From the NCBI GenBank assembly GCA_027622355.1, contig JAQBZT010000055.1, positions 1 to 12,152 on the forward strand: a stretch of DNA of 12,152 nucleotides, written 5' to 3'. Position 1 is the stretch's first letter, and each line of letters starts with the position of its first letter. The DNA comes from a bacterium (lineage in GTDB: Bacteria; UBA8248). Both the position numbers and the translations under genes were made by a program. The notes under the pieces are model-generated. The model was not told the DNA's origin and made no database searches. It worked only from the letters and a program-made list of their open reading frames with translations. This document shows positions 6,461 to 12,152 of the stretch, one piece after another.

Positions 6461-6492
6461 GATAACCTAAGTAATTGTTTTTAATTAAATAA

Positions 6493-8415
6493 CTATCCTT
6501 GTCGCGTTTGCCATTTCTGGCGAACCCGCTCCCCGATCTCCTGTCCGCCGCGCCTTCCCCGGACTTCCTTCATCACCAAGCCCATGAGGTAGGCGAGGCG
6601 GTTCTCGTCCGCGGGATTGTGCATGGGGTCCGCCCCGTGGGCGGCGATGACTTCGGCCACCAGCTTTTCCAGCGCCTCATCCGCCAAGGGGGAGAGATTC
6701 AGGGCGCCGAGCGCGGCTTCGAGACTTTCTCCACCTGCCATTTTCCGGAGAAGCGCGGGGATGGCCTCGCGGCCGAATTTTCCATCTTGAAATGCTTGAA
6801 AAAGCGTGACCCATCCATCATCCGTGATGGCGGAGAGGTCCGCCTTCTTGATTGATTTGGCGGTGTGGACCAGGGTGCAGCCCGCGAGAAGGGGAGATGC
6901 GCCCGTTTCGGCCACGATGCGATCGAGCAGCGCCCCTCTGGGAGAAAAGGCGAGGGTGCTTACCACATCCTCCGGCAGCTTCCAGGAGAGGTAGCGGGTT
7001 TCGCGCTCCCAGGGCGGCTCGGGCATGGCCGCCTCGATGCGGGCGAGATGCGCCTCCTCGATGGGGATGAGGGGCAGGTCGGTGTCCGGGTACATCCGGT
7101 CGGAGCCCGCGAGGATTCTTTCGAAGTCCGTTGTTCCGTCCCCCAATGATTGTCGCGTTTCGTGGGGAATCTCCACGGCGGCCTCCCGCAGGCGGATTTC
7201 GATCTCCTGCACGGCGGTCCGAAGGTCGCCCTCGGGCCCGAACGCCACGAGGAGGGCGTCTTCATCCTTGGCGCCGGTGGCGCGGGCTGCCGCCTCCCAG
7301 TCGCGATCGCTCAGGATTTCCGGCCGGCGTGGATCGGCGGCGTCCCGGCAGAAGAGAATGGGGTTCTGATCGAGGCAGGCGATGACGCGCACCCTTCCCG
7401 CGACATCCCGCAGGAAGGGGATGCTTGTGTCCTCCGGCCCATCCTGGAGGTGCCAGCCGAGGATGCCCACGAAGCGGGGGACCCGTATCGCCCAGACTTG
7501 GTGACCCCGGGCACAGGCCTCCCGGAGGATGGGATCTTCGATTCCCTCCGCCGGGAGGGGGGCCGGCTGCGCCGTGACATCGTCGGGTCCGATGCCGCGC
7601 TTTCGGAGTTCCTCGCGGATCTCAAGCAGCCCCTTTTGCCGCAGGGCCTCGTTGTGGGTGAGCTGCCGGAAAGCCGAGAGCTGCGGCACGCCCTTGATTT
7701 CGACCCGCGGCGCCCCCTCGATGCTGACGTTCACGTCCTGGCGGACCGAGCCGATGCCCCGCCGCACTTTCCCCGTTGCGCGCAGCAACTGGCCGATCCG
7801 CCGGCCGACATCCACGACTTCATCGGGCGTCCGCATCTCCGGGTAGGTGACCACTTCGAGCAGGGGCATTCCCAGGCGGTCGGTGCGGAAGGTGATGCGG
7901 TGTCCCTCGTCGGCGACCTCGCGGCACGAGTCCTCCTCGAAGCTGATCTGGATGACGGGAACCTCCCGATCCCGCAGGGGGATTTTTCCCTCCACCCCGA
8001 CGATGGCGGTGCGCTGGAAGCCGGTCGGGATGCTCCCGTCGAGGTACTGCTTCCGCGTGATGTGAATCTCCCCGACCACGCTGCAGCGAAGCAGAAGCGC
8101 CACCTCGAGCATGATGTCGATCACGCGTGGATCGGGCGGAAAAGGAGGGGTGTCGTCCATTTCGTAGGTGCAGACGGTGTCGTTCCGCACCTGGTAGACG
8201 ACTTCCTTGCGGGTCTTGAACTCCATGAGGGCGGCCCGGTCGTACACGCCGAGTTCGGAGAGGGTCGGGCGCATGTGGCGGAGCACTTCGGCATCGAAAT
8301 CGGTGGAATAGCGGCCCGCCGGACAGCGGCAGTAAAGCTTCCGGGCGGTCAGCAGCTGGTAGTGGACCTCCAGGCCGGAGCGGAAGCCCAGCGCGTCGTA
8401 ATCGAGTTTTGTCAT
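6493..8415 (-). CDS. gatE: Glu-tRNA(Gln) amidotransferase subunit E (archaeal type)
   Basis: A 640-residue subunit that phosphorylates Glu-tRNA(Gln) with ATP and then amidates it. Residues 1-290 are the GatB/GatE cradle: LGFRSGLEVHYQLLTARKLY, CRCP (C29, C31), NDTVCTYEMDDTPP (C82), DGSIPTGFQRTAIV, then FEEDSCREV, DRLGMPLLEVVTYPEM, and GIGSVRQDVNVSI with RVEIKGV. Residues about 300-410 match the GAD insert shared with bacterial AspRS (IRVPRFVGILGWHLQDG); this insert separates GatE from GatB. It continues with IPHETRQSLGDGTTD and MYPDTD (441-446), then the helical and YqeY-like tail (LMGLVMKEVRGR) that contacts tRNA. No frameshift is seen and the length fits archaeal GatE. It is transcribed towards gatD, so the two subunits come from separate promoters. 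The ATG at 8415 is set by homology; its ribosome site is weak. Confidence 0.93.
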   Translation of the reverse strand: MTKLDYDALGFRSGLEVHYQLLTARKLYCRCPAGRYSTDFDAEVLRHMRPTLSELGVYDRAALMEFKTRKEVVYQVRNDTVCTYEMDDTPPFPPDPRVIDIMLEVALLLRCSVVGEIHITRKQYLDGSIPTGFQRTAIVGVEGKIPLRDREVPVIQISFEEDSCREVADEGHRITFRTDRLGMPLLEVVTYPEMRTPDEVVDVGRRIGQLLRATGKVRRGIGSVRQDVNVSIEGAPRVEIKGVPQLSAFRQLTHNEALRQKGLLEIREELRKRGIGPDDVTAQPAPLPAEGIEDPILREACARGHQVWAIRVPRFVGILGWHLQDGPEDTSIPFLRDVAGRVRVIACLDQNPILFCRDAADPRRPEILSDRDWEAAARATGAKDEDALLVAFGPEGDLRTAVQEIEIRLREAAVEIPHETRQSLGDGTTDFERILAGSDRMYPDTDLPLIPIEEAHLARIEAAMPEPPWERETRYLSWKLPEDVVSTLAFSPRGALLDRIVAETGASPLLAGCTLVHTAKSIKKADLSAITDDGWVTLFQAFQDGKFGREAIPALLRKMAGGESLEAALGALNLSPLADEALEKLVAEVIAAHGADPMHNPADENRLAYLMGLVMKEVRGRRGGQEIGERVRQKWQTRQG

Positions 8416-8435
8416 GCAATCCCAACCGAAATAGG

Positions 8436-8458
8436 GCCCCGGAATGTGCTTCCGGGGC
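8436..8458 (-). promoter_or_regulatory. Perfect 9-bp hairpin in the gatE leader
   Basis: GCCCCGGAA (8436-8444) pairs with TTCCGGGGC (8450-8458) around a 5-nt loop. It ends 20 nt before the gatE ATG and lies just inside the transcript predicted from the promoter at 8475-8504. No gene upstream on this strand needs a terminator and no T-tract follows, so a leader element affecting gatE mRNA stability or translation is the likelier role. Confidence 0.5.
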
Positions 8459-8474
8459 GGTGAAAACAGCCGCG

Positions 8475-8504
8475 ATTTTATGCCGATGAGCGCCCTGATC
8501 TCAA
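8475..8504 (-). promoter_or_regulatory. Sigma-70-like promoter candidate for gatE
   Basis: On the - strand TTGAGA (8504-8499) is followed after 18 bp by TAAAAT (8480-8475). Transcription would begin near 8468 and give a leader of about 50 nt containing the 9-bp hairpin. It is the best promoter match upstream of gatE. Confidence 0.45.
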
Positions 8505-8535
8505 ATCCCTTTCGGGTAATGGGAAAATCCGCGAA

Positions 8536-8566
8536 CCCAGCCGGAATTCCGGGCCCCTTGGCTGGG
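8536..8566. repeat. Nested inverted repeats upstream of gatE
   Basis: CCCAGCC (8536-8542) pairs with GGCTGGG (8560-8566). Overlapping it is the perfect palindrome CCGGAATTCCGG (8541-8552). The two folds exclude each other in RNA. It lies between two divergent promoter candidates, so it could be a shared operator; no T-tract marks it as a terminator. Confidence 0.3.
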
Positions 8567-8616
8567 GAAATGCCAAGAATGGGAGCGTTACCATGAAAGA
8601 AAAATATTATATTAAT

Positions 8617-8650
8617 TTGTATATTTCAAGAATATATTGTAGAATATATT
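8617..8650 (+). promoter_or_regulatory. Promoter with direct repeats for the small CxxC protein gene
   Basis: TTGTAT (8617-8622) and TAGAAT (8640-8645) are spaced by 17 bp, in a strongly AT-rich stretch (8595-8670) that contrasts with the flanking genes. Two copies of GAATATATT (8630-8638 and 8642-8650), 12 bp apart, lie over the spacer and -10 region and could bind a repressor side by side. The start would be near 8652, leaving a 30-nt leader that holds the AAAGGAG ribosome site. Confidence 0.5.
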
Positions 8651-8681
8651 AATTCAATTATTTTAATTAAAGGAGTGCGCG

Positions 8682-8918
8682 ATGCCCCAAACACGGGTCA
8701 TATGTGTGGTTCGGGAGGCAGAGGAGGTTTTGGCGCATCTGGCGAAGCGTGCTGAAAATAATGGCGAAGCTGGAGAAAGCGACGGCTTTCTCCGCGCCCA
8801 GGCCTCCCTCATGGCAGTGCGCTTCGCCCTGGAGGGCGACACGCGGCTGATGGAGATGTTGACCCGAGGGGAGATTCCTTGTCCAAGATGCTTCGGCCGA
8901 GGGAAACTTTTCCCCTAG
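8682..8918 (+). CDS. Small protein with C-terminal CPRCFGRG zinc-knuckle-like motif
   Basis: A 78-residue protein I do not recognise. Residues 10-60 look mostly helical and acidic (REAEEVLAHLAKRAENNGE, ALEGDTRLMEMLTRG). The last residues are IPCPRCFGRGKLFP, a single CxxCxGxG unit of the kind repeated in the DnaJ zinc-finger domain. One copy gives only two cysteines as an obvious pair, with C9 elsewhere, so zinc binding would need dimerisation or a partner. The start is well supported: AAAGGAG at 8669-8675 sits 6 nt before the ATG, behind a promoter with correct spacing. GGGAAA/TTTCCC near the stop forms a small hairpin. It has its own transcription unit, divergent from gatE; function unknown. 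Confidence 0.7.
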   Translation: MPQTRVICVVREAEEVLAHLAKRAENNGEAGESDGFLRAQASLMAVRFALEGDTRLMEMLTRGEIPCPRCFGRGKLFP

Positions 8919-9288
8919 GCGCATCGTCGTTGTTTCCCTCCCGGGGACGGCATTCCATTTCAGATTTTTTCGTTTTTCCCAGATGATTTTTCCGGAGAGC
9001 AGGGAGCGAATAAAGATGGGACGGTGCGCGGCTTGCCGGGTGCTGGCCGGGGGTGTGTTTCTTGAAAGCGGTTTCCCGTCGAAACTATCTTTTCCCAGCA
9101 AAGGGAATATCCCCCTCGGCAAGATCCTGGGGCAAGGGGGAGAGCCGGGCCGGTAGCGCATCCGGCGGCCGATTCCGAAGAGCTTGATCATCGCGAAACC
9201 CGCTTGCGCCCCGCGTTCTTCCTGGGCCACTATCCGGATTCATCGAAAAACAGCCATCATGCATGTCACAAAAAGGAGGGGGTTAGAG
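8919..9288. other. Intergenic region before the ThDP enzyme gene
   Basis: About 370 bp with no gene I can support. It holds T-rich stretches near 8964-8990 on the + strand. A 46-codon open frame at 9016-9156 has AGGGAG nine bases before its ATG and a CAAC motif near the start, but no recognisable similarity. The last 20 bases carry the strong AAGGAGG ribosome site (9273-9279) of the next gene. No convincing promoter pair was found. Confidence 0.5.
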
Positions 9289-10965
9289 ATGCCCAAGATG
9301 ACCGGTGCGCAGGTTCTGGCCGAGATGCTGAAAGGCTATGGTGTCACACACGTATTCCTGGTGCCCGCGGTGCTCCGCCGTTCGATGGCCGAGATGGAGG
9401 AGCGGACCCAGATCGCGCGCATCCAGACCCACGGAGAAAAATCCGCCGCCTACATGGCGGACGGTTACGCCCGCGCTTCGGGCCGGCCGGGTGTCTGCAT
9501 GGCGCAGGTCATCGGGGCGATGAACCTCGCGGCGGGGCTTCGCGACGCCTATCTCGCCAAGTCCCCGGTACTGGCCTTCACCGGCGGCCGCGTTCCGAAG
9601 ACGAAATTCCGCAAAGTTTACCAGGAAATCGACGATGTGCCGGGCTTCGAAAAGGTCACGAAGTTCAACGCGACGGTAGACGATGTTTCCCGCTTTCCAG
9701 ACATGCTGCGCCAGGCCTTCCGCGTGGCGACGACCGGCACGCCGGGGCCGGTGCACCTGCAGTTCGCTGGGAACGAGGGGCAACTCGACACCGGCGAGGC
9801 CGACATGGAGATCGTTATCGAGAAAGAGTTCGCCCAGCTTCCTCCCTTCCGCCCCGCCCCCGAGGCGGGTTGCGTCCAGGCGGTGGCGCGGCTGCTGGAG
9901 GCCGCGAAAAAGCCCATCATTGTGTCGGGCGGCGGGGTGCGCGCCTCGGGCGCCGCGAAGGAGTTGGTGGCGCTCGCCGAAAAGCTGAATATCCCGGTCG
10001 CCACCTCCCTCACCGGGAAAGACACCATCCCCGGCAACCATCCCCTCTCGGTGGGCGTCGTGGGCACGTATTCGAGAAAAAGCGCGAACCTCACCGTCAA
10101 TGCGGCCGACCTCGTGTTCTTCGTTGGATCAGAGACGGGCGGCATGACCACACACTTCTGGAACGTCCCGCCCATCGGGACGCCGGCCATCCAGCTCGAC
10201 ATCGAACCCGAGCAGCTTGGGCGCAACTACCCCCTCAAGGCCTCCATTCAGGGCGACGCCAAGGTTTCGCTCCAGATGCTCATCGAGGCGGCCGACGGCG
10301 GCACTGCCGCATCGCGCAACGCATGGGTTAAAGAGGCACAGGGCATCGTCAAGGCGTTCCGGGACGAGTTCGCCGATCTGATGAATTCCGATGCCGTTCC
10401 CATGCGGCCCGAGCGCATCTGCAAGGAGCTGAGCGCGTCGCTCCCCTCGGACACCCTCGTTCTGGCGGACACCGGCCACTCGGGCATGTGGATGGGCGGC
10501 ATGTTCGATCTGATGCACCCGACGCAGAGCTACATCCGCAGCTTCGGCCACCTGGGCTGGGCCTTTTCCGCGGGCCTCGGGGCGAAGTGCGCCGTGCCGG
10601 ACCGCCCGGTGCTCACCTTCACGGGAGACTCGGGCTTCTGGTACCACATCGGCGAGATCGAGACCGCCGTCAGGTGGAAGATCAACGCCGTCACCCTCGT
10701 CAACAACAACGCTGCCGGCAACCAGTCGAAACGCGGTTTCGATAAAGCCTACGGCGGCAAGCAGACCGAGCAGGCCCGGGAGCTCTGGACGCTCAGCGAA
10801 ACCAACTTCGCCAAGATCGCCGAGGACATGGGGGCGCTGGGCATTCGCGTCGAGAAGCCCTCGGAACTCAACAGCGCACTGCAGCGGGCCTTTGAGGCGA
10901 ACCGCCCGGTCGTCATTGACTGCGTGAGCGACATCGAGGCGATGGCGCCGCTCGCGGTGGAGTAG
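9289..10965 (+). CDS. Thiamine diphosphate-dependent enzyme, acetolactate synthase-like
   Basis: A 558-residue member of the acetolactate synthase/benzoylformate decarboxylase superfamily, which uses ThDP to cleave or join bonds next to a keto group. The N-terminal PYR domain has the cofactor-activating glutamate E50 in THGEKSAAYMADGYARASG. The middle domain (about 190-330) has PIIVSGGGVRASGAAKELV. The C-terminal PP domain has the Mg-ThDP motif GDS (446-448) running to NNN (472-474). The usual GVPG turn near residue 25 is replaced by FLVPAVLRRSM, so it is not a standard acetolactate synthase; substrate unknown. The ATG at 9289 follows AAGGAGG; the frame is open upstream to 9184 but without family sequence. 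The flavoprotein gene starts 35 nt after the stop, suggesting a two-gene operon coupling carboligation or decarboxylation to a flavin redox step (inference). Confidence 0.92.
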   Translation: MPKMTGAQVLAEMLKGYGVTHVFLVPAVLRRSMAEMEERTQIARIQTHGEKSAAYMADGYARASGRPGVCMAQVIGAMNLAAGLRDAYLAKSPVLAFTGGRVPKTKFRKVYQEIDDVPGFEKVTKFNATVDDVSRFPDMLRQAFRVATTGTPGPVHLQFAGNEGQLDTGEADMEIVIEKEFAQLPPFRPAPEAGCVQAVARLLEAAKKPIIVSGGGVRASGAAKELVALAEKLNIPVATSLTGKDTIPGNHPLSVGVVGTYSRKSANLTVNAADLVFFVGSETGGMTTHFWNVPPIGTPAIQLDIEPEQLGRNYPLKASIQGDAKVSLQMLIEAADGGTAASRNAWVKEAQGIVKAFRDEFADLMNSDAVPMRPERICKELSASLPSDTLVLADTGHSGMWMGGMFDLMHPTQSYIRSFGHLGWAFSAGLGAKCAVPDRPVLTFTGDSGFWYHIGEIETAVRWKINAVTLVNNNAAGNQSKRGFDKAYGGKQTEQARELWTLSETNFAKIAEDMGALGIRVEKPSELNSALQRAFEANRPVVIDCVSDIEAMAPLAVE

Positions 10966-11000
10966 CCGGAAGGGCGGCGGGGGAAGGGGAAGGAACCTCG

Positions 11001-12152
11001 ATGCGCGGGCACACCCCGATTGAAGCGGACGTGATCGTCATCGGCTCCGGCGGGGCCGGGAGCGAGGCGGCGATCCACGCGGCCCAGGCGGGCGCCAAGG
11101 TCCTCATTCTGGACCGGGGCACCTTCGGCAGAAGCGGCGGCACCATCACCGCCGGGCACACCTGCACTGCCGCCGTCGGCGAGGACGACAGCCCCGAACT
11201 TCATTTCCGGGACACGGTGATCGGCGGCCACTGCGTGGCCGATCAGCGGCTCGTCGAGATTTATGCCCGCGAAGCCCCCCTCGCCCTGAAGGAGCTGGAC
11301 GAGTGGGGCGGGGGCCGCACCTTCCGCAAGGACGCGCAGGGGAGGTTCGATCTCGTCTGGCCCCCCGGCGGCCACTCGCGCAAGCGCTCGGTGCACTACG
11401 GCTTCATGACAGGTCCGCGCATCATGTGGGCGCTCCGAAAGGAGATCGACCGCCTCCAGATTCCCTGGATGGAGAACGTTCTCGTCACCCGCCTGCTTGT
11501 CGAGGATGGCCGGATCGCCGGCCTGACCGGCATCGACTGGAAGAGCGGCGAGGTCCGGGTGTTCCGCTGCAAGGCGGTGGTCCTCGCGGCGGGGGGATTC
11601 TCCGGCCTCTGGCCTTTCCGTCATACGACGAACACCCTCGAGACGGCCGGCGATGTCCACGGCATGGCTTTCCGGGCCGGTGCCGAGATGGTGGACATGG
11701 AGTTCATCCAGTTCGTCCCCTGTCAGGTGGACCCCCGGCTCACCCACATCAACCCCACGCTGACGAACTTTCCCGGCTGGCGGCCGCGCATCCGCGAACT
11801 CGGCCAGTTCCGCAACGCCTTGGGGGAGGATTTTCTCGCCAAATACGACGACCTCCGCGCCTGGAACACCACGCGCGACATCCGTTCCTACGCCATCCGC
11901 AAGGAGGTGCTGGCCGGGCGCGGCTCTCCGCACGGGGGCTGCTTCATGGATCTCACCCCTGTCCCGCCCGACGTGATGGAATATGAGTTCAGCGCCTTTC
12001 AGGGGGGCGCCTCGGTGCCGCGCAGCTACAAGAAAAAGTGCGAGGCCATCGGCTTCGATCTCTCGAAGGAGCCGATGGAGGTTGGCGCCAAGGCGCACTT
12101 CACCGGCGGCGGCGTACGGACAGACACCCGCATGATGTCGAGCATCGAGGGC
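11001..12152 (+). CDS. FAD-dependent oxidoreductase, succinate dehydrogenase/fumarate reductase type, 3'-truncated
   Basis: The first 384 residues of a flavoprotein of the succinate dehydrogenase/fumarate reductase/aspartate oxidase superfamily (usually 530-600 residues); the right edge cuts it. VIVIGSGGAGSEAAIHAAQA with ILDRG is the dinucleotide-binding Rossmann motif. RSGGTITAGH follows as in the family's FAD-contact loop. LETAGDVHGMAFRAGAEMVD and MEFIQFVP match the conserved 'GD-x-H-x-M-A-x-x-AGA-x-x-x-DMEF-x-QF' block, and HFTGGGVRTD is the substrate-side loop near the active site. No signal peptide, so it is probably cytosolic or membrane-associated through partners. GGAAGGAA (10986-10993 area) precedes the ATG. 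Relatives also include adenylylsulfate reductase and 3-ketosteroid dehydrogenases. Whether a ferredoxin-like iron-sulfur partner follows cannot be seen. Confidence 0.93.
   Translation, partial: MRGHTPIEADVIVIGSGGAGSEAAIHAAQAGAKVLILDRGTFGRSGGTITAGHTCTAAVGEDDSPELHFRDTVIGGHCVADQRLVEIYAREAPLALKELDEWGGGRTFRKDAQGRFDLVWPPGGHSRKRSVHYGFMTGPRIMWALRKEIDRLQIPWMENVLVTRLLVEDGRIAGLTGIDWKSGEVRVFRCKAVVLAAGGFSGLWPFRHTTNTLETAGDVHGMAFRAGAEMVDMEFIQFVPCQVDPRLTHINPTLTNFPGWRPRIRELGQFRNALGEDFLAKYDDLRAWNTTRDIRSYAIRKEVLAGRGSPHGGCFMDLTPVPPDVMEYEFSAFQGGASVPRSYKKKCEAIGFDLSKEPMEVGAKAHFTGGGVRTDTRMMSSIEG

Noticed and set aside
6461..6492. TAATT/AATTA inverted repeat between gatD and gatE as a shared terminator
   Set aside because: The stem is only five A-T pairs, too weak for an intrinsic terminator.
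7150..8463. Open frame of 437 codons on the + strand opposite gatE
   Set aside because: No recognisable domain and low-complexity Asp/Gly/His/Ala text; gatE covers the same bases with family motifs throughout.
9016..9156. 46-codon ORF with a fair ribosome site and a CAAC motif
   Set aside because: No similarity, no promoter, and random ORFs of this size are common in GC-rich DNA. Conservation in relatives would be needed to revive it.
10749..12098. Open frame of 449 codons on the - strand opposite the ThDP enzyme and flavoprotein genes
   Set aside because: Antisense to two well-supported genes and without recognisable motifs.

Overview
The window looks like a piece of a high-GC bacterial chromosome, probably from an uncultured lineage. 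Genes are GC-rich at third codon positions and are preceded by clear Shine-Dalgarno sequences. The families present (type III CoA-transferase, FadR-type GntR regulator, Tat-exported intradiol dioxygenase, acetolactate-synthase-like ThDP enzyme, succinate dehydrogenase/fumarate reductase-type flavoprotein) are typical of metabolically versatile soil, subsurface or marine bacteria. I cannot name the phylum from sequence alone.

Layout. (1) 1-2133, + strand: a tight cluster of a CoA-transferase (5' end outside the window), a GntR/FCD regulator and a class I SAM methyltransferase, with a 7-nt gap and then an ATGA overlap. (2) 2134-2859: an AT-richer accessory island. It holds a promoter-like site, a terminator-like hairpin, an internally deleted DUF3800 gene remnant on the - strand, a REP-like palindromic repeat and an operator-like palindrome. 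(3) 2860-4156, + strand: an exported intradiol dioxygenase and a membrane-anchored DUF3105 protein. (4) 4360-4761, - strand: a YCII-domain protein. (5) 4962-8415: the most notable segment. It encodes both subunits of an archaeal-type Glu-tRNA(Gln) amidotransferase, GatD (+) and GatE (-), as convergent genes with 32 bp between their stops. A 35-codon ORF with a strong ribosome site overlaps the gatD start, and gatE has its own promoter candidate and a 9-bp leader hairpin. (6) 8617-8918: a 78-residue protein ending in a CPRCFGRG motif, behind a good promoter that carries direct repeats. (7) 9289 to the right edge, + strand: a ThDP-dependent enzyme and a fumarate-reductase-like flavoprotein (3' end cut), probably one operon.

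How the genes may work together. GatD (asparaginase-like, releases ammonia from an amide donor) and GatE (activates and amidates Glu-tRNA(Gln)) together form one enzyme that makes Gln-tRNA(Gln). Bacteria normally use GatCAB, and GatDE is described as the archaeal enzyme. Finding it among clearly bacterial genes is the main reason to look at this window again. The other clusters look like catabolic or redox accessory genes whose substrates cannot be read from sequence.
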